From NCBI GenBank assembly GCA_028023455.1, contig JAQFVV010000151.1, positions 2,353,097 to 2,417,096 of the forward strand: DNA of 64,000 nucleotides. The letters run 5' to 3'. Source of the DNA: Epiperipatus broadwayi (lineage: Eukaryota > Onychophora > Udeonychophora > Euonychophora > Peripatidae). Positions 12,225 through 23,114 of the stretch are shown here, piece after piece. Made by a program: the position numbers and the translations under genes. The notes beneath the pieces are model-generated. The model was not told where the DNA came from. It made no database searches and saw nothing but the letters and a program-made list of their open reading frames with translations. Within the stretch, counting starts at the first letter, position 1, and each line of letters begins with the position of its first letter.

Positions 12225-12276
12225 GACCTGGGCCAACTGATGAGTGCTGGTTTAGCACGAAATGCATCTTGGGGTC
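12225..12276 (+). ncRNA. Hammerhead ribozyme, family A, best-preserved copy
   Basis: Every conserved element is in place. The outer stem I is GACC (12225-12228) with GGTC (12273-12276). A TGGG bulge (12229-12232) follows, then the inner stem I CCAA (12233-12236) with TTGG (12269-12272). CTGATGA is at 12237-12243. Stem II is GTGCT (12244-12248), loop GGTTT, AGCAC (12254-12258), a perfect 5-bp helix with the required G-C at its base. GAAA is at 12259-12262. Stem III is the palindrome ATGCAT (12262-12267), with the cleavage-position C at 12268. The topology is type I, open at stem I, with a minimal stem III that would favour a dimeric fold. It lies directly at the 3' end of the LINE coding remnant and about 150 bp before a family A body. 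Self-cleavage is inferred, not shown. Confidence 0.85.
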
Positions 12277-12423
12277 ATTTGTCTTTTAGTATATCTTTAT
12301 TTATATGAATTTGAAAAGAATAGGGAAGTGTGAAGGTGTTTATTATATCTATAAAGATATTATGTACGGGACAAAGAAAGGTGAATAACTCCTTGCGTGT
12401 AAATTTAAAAAAATCAGATATAT

Positions 12424-12560
12424 TGATCTTTAACTGAGTTTAAAGTTTATATCTGTGCTAGAGATAATCTCTAGTTTCGAAAATGAGTAGTAATAATCAT
12501 TAGTGTATTTATCTGAAATGAATGGCGTCAAAGTTGTGAGTGGAGGGAGTTTGGCAGTGG
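12424..12560 (+). repeat. Family A body
   Basis: The segment from taaagtttatatctgtgcta through tagtaataatcattagtgta and gtatttatctgaaatgaatg to cgtcaaagttgtgagtgg matches the body at 4,040-4,165 in the same orientation. With the upstream ribozyme it makes the order ribozyme then body on one strand. Confidence 0.6.
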
Positions 12561-12899
12561 TAAATGAAAATTTAACAATAATGAAGTTGTGAAAGAATAA
12601 ATATAAATAAAGTGATTATACGGAAAGTGGGTTCTCGGTTTTTATGCGGGTTTGGAAAAAGATAAGAAGGATCTAGATATAAAAGCCATAGAGTGGACGA
12701 AGATAATGTTGTAGAAATGATATGGAGCAGGATAGAAAAGAATATGGGGAAAACTTAGGGTGGGGGTATGGAAAGGGATGGTGATTAACAAGTTTCTCTA
12801 GGCATAGTGGCTGAGAGATTCCTGACTCCGATAAAGAAGAAGCCATAGCGCATTACATCGCATCGCACTGCTCTTGTAAATGTAATTAATTATCTTAAT

Positions 12900-14570
12900 A
12901 AAATATATTGTACATATTACCATCAGATTAGATTTGAATTTTTATTTGAACGATTATTATAATTTTTTACATTTTATTTTAATTACAAAGTAATCAAATT
13001 TTATAGAAAAGTGTAGTATACTTGAATAGTTGTAACAGAAATAATATAAACGGATTTCATAAACAAAATAATAAATGCGTATGATAGGTTACTCCTGAGA
13101 AATGACATTCTGTGGTAAACATAATTTGATATCATTTTGAAGATTCCTAAGGATAATCATATAAAGATAATCCACAGTCTTGCTACTTGTACGACACTTT
13201 CTTTCCAGTGACGGAAATCACATTATATTACAACCACACTGAAACTTAGCCTATCCATTAATTGATAAATCTCTGAATCATTTAAGAGCCAGGTTTAAAA
13301 AAAATCATTAAACCTCATTGCCACATTTATTTGGATTACTAATAAATCTTTTTAATTTTATGCGTTTTGTTAAAGATTTATACAAATTTACACATCTATG
13401 GTGTGGGATTGCAGTTCATTTATCATTCGATTAACCTTGCGAGTTTTACTAACGTCGATTAGGAATACAATATAAATGAATTTTAGACTGTCTGTATTTA
13501 TTTTGTGATACTCAATTGAGAGTCGGTGTCTTACGAAGTTATTATGAATATAATTTTCTGTTGTAATATGGCTATTCAAATATTTTTTTGTGTGACTGAG
13601 CATAAACGCGCGCGCGCACACACACACACATAATGTGCAAATAAGATAATTGAATTTTAAAGTTGTCCACTAAAAGCAAGTCACAATATTTACTAGTGTA
13701 ATTTTTCATTCTATATATATATATGTATTTTATTGTTATTATTTTAATTATTTCTTTATTTTAAACCATTTTCACGCGGTACTGTCGAATTTTTCTTTGA
13801 CAAGATGCTGAAGCATCTACATTACACCGAGAATAATTTTATTTATTTTTTACTTCATTTATATTTAAATTTTATAAATTATTAAAATTCTCAGGGAATT
13901 TTAAGAGGACAAATATACTCCAGAAAAATGATTATAAATATAATCTTACCTCAGTAATGAAAAAGATGCTCCGATATGTAATAAATTTATAAATCACCAT
14001 GGTTACTCTTAGATAAATAATGAACATTTATGCCTAACTAATAATAAATACCAATACAGAAAATATTGTAGATTGCAGAGACATCTAGTGCCACATTTAA
14101 ACAAAAAAAAAAACTCAATTTTTATTATATATATTTCATGTTTGACAACAATTATTATATTTTTATTTAATGCACTTTCAAATAAAATATAATCATAAAT
14201 TAATTCGAACTTATTACAAACTTATTTTACCTAAAGCAAGTTGTACGAAAAAACAATTTCTTAATTTTGCTTTAAAATTTTATTAAAATGCTAATAAATA
14301 AAACATAAAATTCACTTTTTCAATATTTGTTTTATATTAGGACGTATATTTTATTAATTAGATGCTTATTATACTGTAGTTTTGTGAAGCAAACACTAAT
14401 TTATAGAGTTAGGAAAAATAAAAAATATAGTAATAATTTATCATTAAATTTTCAGCTTAAAAAAATATGATTATATTGTTTAAGAACAAAGAAATAAATC
14501 CCACTTTCTTTAATCATTTTTACAATACTATATTTTATTTGACCAATTTTACAGTTTTGACTAACAAGCA
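12900..14570. other. AT-rich non-coding stretch with a CG/CA microsatellite
   Basis: No gene recognised. A (CG)n(CA)n tract sits at 13,606-13,631 and poly-A runs near 14,101. Confidence 0.55.
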
Positions 14571-15018
14571 GACTTCTTCAGAGCTAAAATATATAAGCAT
14601 ACATGAGTATATAATGTTATATGTTATATAAAGAGCTCACACATAAGCTCTTAACAACCTTTGCAGATTCTGCTACTGGCTTCCTTAGTGAGGTGCTAGG
14701 ATATTCAAGCATTGGATTAAAAATGCCAGGACAAACCCAGCACTTTATCTAATGAATAACTATTAAGTAGTAAATCTGAAATTTTCAGACATTCATATGT
14801 CTTCCAATCCAGCTATCTAACTTAAATAGCCATATGGGACTGAACCGAGTTCAGATACACCAAATATTAAGAGCTTTAGCAATATAAAATCGCCAAAGCC
14901 TTAATAGCAAAAAAATAAAATACAAAGAAATCAAGTCATATGTCACATGACTTAATTTAACAAGCTTGTATTACAAATGTTATATAAAAAGCTAGCAAGT
15001 TCTTAACAAGCTTTGCAG

Positions 15019-15079
15019 AATATCCCTAACCCCAGACCGGTTTCTGCTACTGGCTTCCTCAGTGAGGTGCTAGGATATT
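15019..15079 (-). ncRNA. Hammerhead-like motif with long bipartite stem I, family B-prime
   Basis: Minus strand. The outer stem I is AATATCCTA (15,071-15,079) with TAGGGATATT (15,019-15,028), nine pairs with one bulged base. The inner stem I is CCTCA (15,063-15,067) with TGGGG (15,030-15,034), one U-G wobble included. The core CTGAGGA is at 15,056-15,062; the variable seventh hammerhead position tolerates G. GAAA is at 15,041-15,044, stem III is the palindrome ACCGGT (15,036-15,041), and C is at 15,035. Stem II (AGCCAGTAGCA) is short, two GC pairs. An internal loop in stem I is what natural fast hammerheads use for a tertiary contact. Confidence 0.6.
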
Positions 15080-15345
15080 CAAGCATTAGATTAAAAATTA
15101 GGTCATGTGACATGATTTGGTTTCTTTGTAATTTTATTTTTTTGCTATTAAGGCTTTGCCGATTTTATATTGTTAAAGTTATTAATATATGGTGTATGTA
15201 AACTTGGTTCACATTCATATGGCTATTTAAGTTAGATATCTGGATTGGAACCATATGAATGTCTGAAAATTTCAGAATTTCTACTTAATAGTTATCCATT
15301 AGATAAAGTACTGGGCTTGTTCTGATATTTTTAATCTAATACTTG

Positions 15346-15406
15346 AATATCCTAGTACCTCACTGAGGAAGTCAGTAGCAGAAACTGGTCTGAAGTTGGG
15401 GATATT
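15346..15406 (+). ncRNA. Hammerhead-like motif, right arm of the family B-prime foldback
   Basis: AATATCCTA (15,346-15,354) faces GGATATT (15,400-15,406). CCTCA (15,358-15,362) faces TGAAG with one mismatch. CTGAGGA is at 15,363-15,369, GAAA at 15,381-15,384, ACTGGT then C at 15,384-15,390. It mirrors the minus-strand module of the other arm, but its inner stem I is weaker. Confidence 0.5.
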
Positions 15407-16139
15407 CTGCAAAGCTTGGTAACAGCGTATTTGCAAGCTCTTTATATAACATTTATAATATAAGCTTGTTAAATTAGGTAATGTGACATTTGACTTGATT
15501 TCTTTGTAATGAAAATTTAAACATAAAGCTGAAAGTTGGGTGACTATTGATAGCCAGGATAGTAAAGTAACTACAAGTATTAAAGAACTGAAGATACTAT
15601 AATATAGTTATTGAACTGGTATTCAAGACCTTAGGCTAATTTGAATATCAAGTTTTAGCTTGAAAGATAAAATGGAGTTGAAGGGAGTCACTGGATGCAT
15701 GTCTGCATTATTTCCAAATTTTGAATATCACAATTGACAAATGTGAAAACTAGAAATTAGTATAAGAAGAGTAATTTAAATATAAGAATAGGGACAAGCA
15801 TCTAGTATCATTGGTTACATAAACACTAAATGGCACTAGAGCAAAGATCTACTTTGATCTAATCAAAAGCTAATGTTGCAGATAGTTTTGTTTGAAAAAA
15901 ATTAAAAGTTGCAAAAATAGAAATGAATAAATGTTAAGAAGAGGAGAAAACATTTATTTATTGGGAAACTTTGGAAGTAAAAAGAAAAATTATAATGGGC
16001 TTGTACTTAGAAGAAGTATAAAAGGCATATTAGAAAGCATTCTGCAACAGAAGGAATTATAATAAAAAAATGTTGATAAAATGATCTTATGAAAAGAATT
16101 GAACTTATTGCTCAAGTGGTCATGTGATATCTGAGCATT

Positions 16140-16215
16140 AAAGTGAGAGATGGATCTATGATCAAAACTCTTTAGCTCTGAAGTCAGTTATGCTATCGCT
16201 GGGTTAATATGCACA
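16140..16215 (-). repeat. tRNA-derived SINE head
   Basis: On the minus strand the segment reads like the 5' part of a tRNA. A box-A-like word (aacccagcgatagcataact) is followed, after an anticodon-arm-like stretch (gacttcagagctaaag), by a degraded box B (agttttgatcatag). A closely similar piece lies at 46,320-46,395 on the same strand, so this is a dispersed SINE and not a tRNA gene. Confidence 0.5.
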
Positions 16216-16269
16216 AGTTATTTCTTTTGTAATATATATTTATATTAAATTAAACTTTTTGTTATTACT

Positions 16270-16345
16270 ATAAATAATTAAACAGGCAAAACTCTCCATA
16301 CAGTAGTGCCACTAAGTGCCAACCAGAGTTATCAATGGATTCCAG
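16270..16345 (-). repeat. Family B end fragment
   Basis: The words caaaactctccatacagtag, tgccactaagtgccaacc and gttatcaatggatt match the end region of family B units at 6,120 and 16,745. Confidence 0.65.
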
Positions 16346-16694
16346 AACTGTAACAGTTAGGACAGCTATAAATTTGAATAGGCTGATTAATAGTATAAAA
16401 GATAACATACATAAAATGAACCAATCTAATACTGTATATATAAATAGGGTAACTAATTATATACTACAGTGAAATTAAAGTAAATCTGAGAACAAAAATG
16501 ATACAACATTCACTTATGTACAAAAAAACTAAAATTAATTTTCTAATTATATGTGTATTTTCATCATGAAAAGAAATAAGGACATAGTTTTGAACCTAGC
16601 ATTGTTGAGTTGGTTTATGAAGATAAAATAATAGGAAAGGAAATATTAAAAAAGCTTACTTTATTGCACAAAATGAATACATAATGTATCAGAA

Positions 16695-17215
16695 CCGTCA
16701 TGTGATCACTATTCTTTATGCTTACCCAAGCTGATAAATAGAGGCAAAACTCTCCATACAGCAGTGCCACTCAGTGCAAGCCAGAGTAATCAATGGATGG
16801 CAAAAGGCTTGTGCATAAAATCCTTATTTAGATACTACTCATCCAATATCCCCAGACTAGTTTCTAGCTTGTTACTTTCATCAGTGAAGAGTATTGGATC
16901 TGAGAGTACGTACATGGGCTTTAGGATCTAATGTGATCCTCCAGCAACCACCCTTTACCTTTTTTTGTTTTAGTTGTCTAAAGAAGTAAAAAGTCACTTC
17001 TGGAGGATTGCACTAGATCCTAAGATCTAGGTGCAACGCTCTGAGATTGAAGGTTACTCACTGATAAAGGCTTAAGCTAGAAACTAATCATGGGGATATT
17101 GAATGAATAGGCACTAGATAGGGATTTTATGAACAAACTCCCCTGCATCTATTGATTACTCAGGCTTGTACTGGGTGGCATAGCTGTATGGGGAGTTTTG
17201 CCTCTGTTCAGAGAG
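16695..17215. mobile_element. Family B foldback element, 0.5 kb
   Basis: Left arm 16,737-16,950 and right arm 17,000-17,210 are inverted copies. Paired words are aactctccatacagcagtgc with ctgtatggggagtt, atcaatggatgg with catctattgatt, and ccaatatccccagactag with its inverse near 17,075-17,105. The centre holds the tcctccagcaaccacc / cttctggaggatt inversion. Hammerhead-like modules occur in both arms (16,853-16,890 minus, 17,051-17,095 plus and decayed). Confidence 0.75.
16853..16890 (-). ncRNA. Hammerhead-like motif, family B (left arm)
   Basis: CTGATGA at 16,878-16,884, an imperfect stem II (AGT, AACAA, GCT) with flanking A-A, GAAA at 16,861-16,864, palindrome ACTAGT, then C at 16,855. Only two stem I pairs adjoin the core, though CTCTTCA and the later ATTGGATGAG allow outer pairing. 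Confidence 0.45.
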
Positions 17216-17400
17216 TCATTAGCATTTAAATAATCAGATTTTTTTTTAAAATTTTAACTGTAAAATAATGTAGTTTCCATTTTTTTATAATCATAGTTAT
17301 GAAATTAACTGTTAAAAGTATACTTGTTTTTTTTTAAGATAATTTTTTATTCTAAGTTATAGTGTTCTTAAATAAATAATACACATGAAAAAGATAAATG

Positions 17401-17680
17401 ACCCTCAAAAGATGTGTTTCATGCTAAATTAATTCTCTTCAGTTGGTTCAGATCACAATCTCTTAGAAAACATCTTCATCATTTGTTCAGTAATTATCAA
17501 TACAAAATTTTTACAATTTGATTTATAAATGTCAAACTTTCTGCACTCAGAACTCTGATAGCATCCATTTCAGATAAATACAATTATGACTATTATTAAT
17601 CATTTATTAGGCTAGAGATTATCATATCATTCCTAGTATAGATATAAACTTCAAGCTTCATATATATATATATATATTGT
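17401..17680 (-). mobile_element. Family A unit: body plus degenerate hammerhead
   Basis: On the minus strand the family A body (about 17,680 to 17,510) is followed by a decayed ribozyme module at 17,401-17,454: AGATC, CCAA, CTGAAGA (17,436-17,442), GAAA (17,417-17,420), CACATC. This is the copy in which body and ribozyme are in the same orientation and directly joined, so it may show the ancestral order. Stem II pairing is lost. A (TA)n tract ends the unit at 17,662-17,676, followed by TTGTAAC, the same junction seen at 23,975. Confidence 0.6.
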
Positions 17681-17699
17681 AACCTAGTGTCATTGACAC

Positions 17700-19900
17700 T
17701 TGGTTTATTTAGCATTATTTCCACAGGAAAAACAATGCTATCCTTTTCTAGGAAATAAAAAAGTAAAATAATAATAATAATAAGTGATTAATAAAGTATG
17801 CTATTTACTCACTTTAACGTGTTTTAAGCAACTAACTAAAAAATTTGGTAATCCAATGTCATTTTGAAGAAGAGCATGAATAATTTAATTAAAATATTAA
17901 CAATAAGAGCAATTTAATATAGTGTAAAAGCACATATTATAAACAGGAATTGATTTTGGATGGGTGGAGGGGGAGAGTAGATGAATATCTTATCATAAAG
18001 CACAATAACTTCTGGTAGTTTTTAAATTAATTTAGATAATAATGTATACAGAAATATACACCACTAATAAGCATTGTTAGTTAAAGATATTTATTATTTT
18101 TCATTATTTGTCAAATTACTTTGTAATTCATTTAAATCATACGGAAAGCTATATGATTGTAATAAGTTTTTTCTTTTCTTTTCTTTTGTTTATGTTATAA
18201 TTAAATGATTATTTTTCTGTAAGAGGTCGCTAAAAGAAGACTGCCAAATTTGAAGAAAGTTTAGTCTGACATTAGTTTTACAAGGAGGAAGCAGTACTGA
18301 AATTCGGTAACAAAATTTTTATTATTTTTTTATTGCAGAAATAAATATAAGTCCCGTAAATTTTTAATAATATCATGCATGGCTAATCCTATTTGATAAG
18401 ATATTCTGTTTTCTGTGGCCATCTACCTATTTTAAAGCTTTTTATACGCAAAAATGTACTATCTTATGCTAAAGTTCAAAATGACTGTATTAGCTACAGC
18501 AATCACTGAAAATGTCATTATATTTAAAATAAGTAGTATAAATAATTTCCAGGAAATAATCAATGATTTGTTAACTTTACCTTATTTAATTATCTTTTCG
18601 TGGTATAAAAGAAAAATTATATTTAAAAGACATATTATAAAAGCCAAGGAAAGTTAACTAGAAAATTTCGTGCTCTTTCTAAAGGACATTGTCTGCTTTG
18701 AAAATAATGTAAGTTCCCCACGTTAAAATATGTTTTATTCACTGAAATTATCTAAAAATAATATTAATGATCAAGGATATTTACTTATGCACCTGTATAT
18801 TTTTAAAAAGAAAATATAAATTTTCTCAAGGCAAATATCAGAAAATTTGTATGTGTGCATTTTACGGAGAATTCATTATTAAAGACAAATTACAATTCCT
18901 AGAGTAGGAATAAAAACTACAAACATTAGTGACTTAATTATAACCATAATATAATATGTTATATTATACATCAATTTGAGTCGTTAAAACTTTATATCCA
19001 CGTAAGTCAGCTGCAGTCCTTATAATAATAGTATTTTGGAAAATTCGCTCATTATTTTATTCATAAGCCAGCTAGCTAAAAATGATACGTATCGCCAATA
19101 GTAAAAAGAAAAGAATTGTATATGTGATCGTTTATCGTCCAATATTCGTCATGTTAAAATATGTATTGTTTTCTTGGATCCCAAAATTATATCAGTTAAT
19201 TCAAGGAAGAATTAACATCCAACGCTGCTATGTTTTCTTTGCCTAATTTATTAATTGCACCAGAATGGAGGCAACTTTTATATAAATGAAATAATAAAAT
19301 GTGTTTCTTATTTTAAATTTGCTTCGTGAACTACGAATGGATCAAGTTCTTCATCTAGATAAATTGCTCAACGGAAAAACATTTTTCTAGTGAGATAATA
19401 AGCACTTGTTAAGTAATGATTTTTTTTACTAATTTGTAAAATTATGTGTATTTTTTTTATATCAACAGGTGAAAGGCTGTATAGTCAAGTAATATTTAAA
19501 TGACCTTGTAATCATAAAGGTATGTTTTTCATGTAATTATTCTAGGTTAAATTTATATTTGACATGAGAAAAAAATTTTTTTTTATAAAATGTGTTTACT
19601 TATGATATGCAATTATGGGTATAAATTTATATGTTAGATGTGTAAAAGTAGAAAAATTTAGATACTTAATAGGTAAAATATCTAGTTAAAATTATCAGAA
19701 GTAATTAAAGAGAAGTGCTATACAGGATATTACTTATTTAAAGTTTGAAATAAATTTATACTATGTTAATTGAAGAACTTATTCCCAATTATTCTTTATT
19801 AACGCATTCACTTAATTTAGTTCAAGATACTATACTATCAATTACTTGTTGGATGTTTCTTTGGCAAAGGCAAAAATTATTATAGTTTATTCTGTGTTAT
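17700..19900. other. AT-rich non-coding stretch
   Basis: No gene supported. A short open frame at 18,454-18,657 has no recognisable domain and ordinary AT-rich composition. Confidence 0.5.
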
Positions 19901-19909
19901 CCATTGATT

Positions 19910-20760
19910 TCAGACGTTGATCTAAATATACCCCGGATCATAAATTTAGTGTAATTTAGTGTATTTGCTTGTCTTGCCCCAATATAGCATTGGGATATGC
20001 TTAAGATTCGCATAAGCAATAATTGTAATGTATCTATTTTGTGGGATGGAAAATGATCTCCCCAAAAGCTTTATTTTCCATGAGGGGAATAGATAAATCT
20101 AGTATTCGGGTATGTTTATAACCCAAGTGATCGCTTCTCAGAGTTAGGACGATCAGTAATTTATATCGTATTTAGTGTATTTCATTTGTTAAAATCCCAG
20201 GAGAGGATTATATTTGGTGTGTGTTCCTATTATGCCCAAGTAAGAGGCAAGGACCCACCAAACTATTTTAATATAGTAGTTAACTCTACAGACCGTCAGT
20301 GTTATTCCATATTCCTCATGAGAAAATAGAGATAATTCCACCACGGAAGGTGTTGAATATTGTGTTTTGTTTAGAAAGTTATGGCAAGATAACGGGTATA
20401 TTGGAGGTTAATTCCTCACGATCCATTTAGTATAAATAGCGTGCTAGTATATATGATCAATGTCTGGATTGTGCGGTGGAATAGTGCTGGTAATCCACAC
20501 GTAAGTCAATGGAGAGAGTAAGTTTAAAATTGCGTGATTTAAAAATTTTATTTGCCAATGGAGGATTCAAATACTAGGTTTAATTCGGGTTTATGATTAA
20601 GTAGCACTCACAATATAACTTATACTGAGGAATACAGTGTATATAACAACTTCAGTTGTTATTAAGGTAAACATTAAAATAATAAGTGTAACTTCTGATA
20701 AATAACCCATAAATTATAATAAGTTATCTAAATAAACATGGGTGTGACAATAATCTCGGC
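19910..20760 (+). other. Promoter-like, less AT-rich segment (possible solo LTR)
   Basis: This stretch is noticeably less AT-rich than its flanks and has no open frame. It carries a consensus TATA box at 20,431, a good splice-donor-like AGAGAGTAAGT near 20,513, and an AATAAA at about 20,731. A TATA box followed by a polyadenylation signal would suit an LTR (U3-R-U5), but I see no paired ends, no partner LTR and no primer-binding site. The alternative is a host promoter with a first non-coding exon. Confidence 0.3.
20431..20438 (+). promoter_or_regulatory. TATA box
   Basis: TATAAATA is a full consensus match set in a moderate-GC context. A start site would be expected about 30 bp downstream. 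No transcript evidence is available. Confidence 0.35.
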
Positions 20761-21050
20761 CCCGGGGGGCCTTTTGGCTTCCCCCCTCACATATTTTCAA
20801 TGGGGGGGGGGGGTGGAGGGGGGGGGTGGGGGATGAAGGTCTGTCTTTTAAATATTAAGAGAGTTTGTTTTTTAATATATTTTTGACCCCTGTAGTATTA
20901 TATGTGGGGGGGGGGGTTGGTGTCAACAAAAAATTGTTGGTTTTTGTTTAAAAAAAAAATATGGTAGTTTATTTTTTTTTTTTTTATATTTGTTTTGGGT
21001 GTGTTTGTGTGTTGTGGGGGGGGGGGGTGGGGGGGGGGGTGTGGGTTGTG
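20755..21050. repeat. G-rich low-complexity tract
   Basis: Runs of 6 to 13 G occur repeatedly (20,803-20,833, 20,904-20,916, 21,017-21,040), preceded by a C/G palindromic passage (ccccggggggcc, 20,761-20,772). They could form G-quadruplexes on the plus strand. Poly-G interspersed with poly-T and TG is also a typical sequencing or assembly artefact, so composition should be treated cautiously. Confidence 0.6.
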
Positions 21051-21059
21051 TTTCTCTCT

Positions 21060-22540
21060 AAATAAAAACTATCATTTAATTAAAGATGATAATAAAAATC
21101 GTTTGTACGCATTGCCTAGAATCAGATTATTTTTATTTTAAAACAAATAGTTAGTTAATAAAGTTAAGCAGCGGTTCATATAAGATACACTAAATGGATG
21201 AGTTGATGTATCGATAATAATATTTATTTTGTTATATTCAATTTGCATAAATGTAAAAAGAAGATGAAGAAGTAGTTCGAATCCAGGTCTAAAAGTATAG
21301 ACGAATTAATGTTAGTTATATTTTGTTTTATCCATATGGGATCGAATAAATTGTATATGTTTGTTTATTATGTTAATCCTAAAGGATAGTTTTGTTAAAC
21401 TGTAATAATAAATTAGAATCTTGTTATAATTTAATAATAAATTATAGTCTTGTTACAAGTTGTTTTGAGTCATTTTTTTTTTTTTGTGTGCTAAATAAAA
21501 GTGTCTTTGCATAATACTTGCAATACTTTCTTGAGTCCAAAATCATTTATGAAATCTTAAATTCAATACACCAGATAGACAATTGTAAGCAGATCAGAAT
21601 ATTTCATTATATTTTAATTTAATAAGAATTATTTATGGAATTGGAAACTTCAGACCAAGATATTTTATTTTATATGTGTGTAAAATCACTTTATTCCCAA
21701 ACTAGTCGCTTTTGGTTGCACATTGTTAAGTACACCTTTAAGTGAAGTGTCTAAGTAATAAATCTTAGTGAAATTATTGTGTTGTCATGGATAATGGAAG
21801 GACACAAAAGCACCCTTGTCTTTTCATCATTCCGACTGAGATTCTGGATTAAAAGGGGCTGTATTATTCAAAATTATGCGTTGTTATTGAATATGGTTAT
21901 CATCTCGTTAAATATTATAATAGTTGATATGTGGATGAAGACACCTGGAATTTAAATAAAGTAAATGTTTCCTATAGCCGACCAGAATGTCAGTCATATG
22001 CGACAACACAATACTGCCGAGCATTTTTCTTTAAAAATAACAGAGAACCCTGAGATTAGTGTCATTATTATAAGTGCTCTTAAATTAAGAATTGATTCAT
22101 TATGATCAATATTACAAGCGTGGCATGGCTTAAGAGGTTGAAACATCTAATTGTATAATAACAAAAATATTGAGATCATATTGGCAAATTAATGAATGTT
22201 TTATTTTAGTCAGTAATATTAACAATGACATGAAATCATCATCATCATTGTCGAACAGTGCAAGTACTTACAGCTCAGATAATGTGTTTTGGATAGAGAG
22301 AGAATGTTAGTTTATTCTAAATTTTATTTTAAATTTATTTTATTAATGATAATTTTTTTAATTCTATCTCTGTCTGAACTGCATATCGCTGTAGCTGAAT
22401 TATTATAACTAACCAAACGTCGAGCTATATTAGGTATAATATAGGGTTTGCTACCCGAATCTTAGATGGAAGCGTCTAGGTCTTTCCGAATTCTCTTTCA
22501 TAATAATAGAATAGCTTCAACTTTTATTAGGTTAGAATAT
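21060..22540. other. AT-rich non-coding stretch
   Basis: No gene or repeat recognised. Short passages at 21,780-21,860 and 21,960-22,080 are less AT-rich, but stops occur in all frames. Confidence 0.5.
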
Positions 22541-22652
22541 ATATATATATATATGACAATAGATGGTGTTCTACCAAAAACACAGTCAAGCGTAGTTTTT
22601 TGTTTACATAAATGTCAGAACAAGCATTCACTATCTCTAACTTTAATTTCCA

Positions 22653-22696
22653 CCTTCAGATCATGATTTCAAGCGATTTGCTATCGTCATTGAAGA
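22653..22696 (-). ncRNA. Hammerhead-like motif, family C unit 1 (degenerate)
   Basis: TGAAGG (22,653-22,658 inverse) and CTTCA pair as stem I. GAAA is at 22,667-22,670 and stem III palindrome ATCATGAT at 22,660-22,667. The core reads ATGACGA (22,684-22,690) with the first C changed, which should inactivate it. Confidence 0.4.
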
Positions 22697-23070
22697 ACAG
22701 GAATAAGAAAATAGATCTAAACACAAACTCTGAGCGTTTATGAAACAGTTTCTATTCAGCTTGCAAGCATGAATGTTTTAGACATGTAATGTCTTCAAAC
22801 TCAGCATAGCAAACCAGATAGCTACATGGGTCTGATCTCAGTTCAGCATCACCACATAGTAGAAGCCTCTGCAATATATATCATTGCAAGAAAGACCTCA
22901 AAGGTACATTTATGAAAAACAAAAAAACATAAGTCAAAACTTTCTAATGCTTGTATTTATGACAATAGATGGTGTTCTACCAAAAACACTGTCAAGCATA
23001 GTTTTTTGTTTCCATAAACGTTAGAGCAAGCATTCACTAAGCACTCACTATCTCTAACTTTAATTTCCCT

Positions 23071-23114
23071 CTTCAGATCATGATTTCAAGCTATTTGCTA
23101 TCGTCAGTGAAGGA
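23071..23114 (-). ncRNA. Hammerhead-like motif, family C unit 2
   Basis: Minus strand: stem I CTTCA/TGAAG (23,108-23,112 with 23,071-23,075), core CTGACGA (23,101-23,107), stem II AGC-loop-GCT flanked by a T-T mismatch, GAAA (23,084-23,087), stem III palindrome ATCATGAT (23,077-23,084), C at 23,076. The core is complete except for the base of stem II. Confidence 0.55.

Larger units (their letters stand above)
9890..12880 (+). pseudogene. Decayed non-LTR retrotransposon (LINE) with reverse transcriptase
   Basis: Fragments in shifting plus-strand frames line up in the order expected of a LINE ORF2. A lysine-rich linker with FWKYIKR comes first (about 10,200-10,310), then NISFTENELNEAGKTLKSGK (10,468-10,530). 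The RT entry motif KLKNYRPIAVTSVLYKVF is at 10,650-10,710. The palm segment MVSIDIEKTYNRVSRNRLW is at 10,864-10,920. The catalytic-region remnant LLFFDDIFLCTENMKGM is at 11,205-11,255, followed by thumb segments ending YNYLGFVLK. A C-terminal Cys/His cluster with VRHLLIECKCLQDL lies near 12,185-12,230. Many stops and frameshifts make it dead. The tail (12,780-12,870) shares a stretch with 31,240-31,320. I cannot assign a clade confidently. Confidence 0.8.
14630..15510. mobile_element. Family B-prime foldback array, three hammerhead-like modules
   Basis: The left arm (14,640-14,950) contains ccaaagccttaatagcaaaa and catatgtcacatgac. These return inverted at 15,095-15,160 (gtcatgtgacatg, ttttgctattaaggctttgc). 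The rest of the arm returns up to 15,415 (agataaagtactgggcttgt against acccagcactttatctaatg). Hammerhead-like modules lie at about 14,665-14,700 (minus, broken), 15,019-15,079 (minus) and 15,346-15,406 (plus). No coding capacity. Words such as catatgggactgaaccgagt resemble family C (catgggtctgatctcagttc), so the two families probably share ancestry. Confidence 0.75.

Noticed and set aside
18454-18657. 67-codon open frame
   Set aside because: Composition and content are ordinary for AT-rich DNA; no domain or conserved neighbour.
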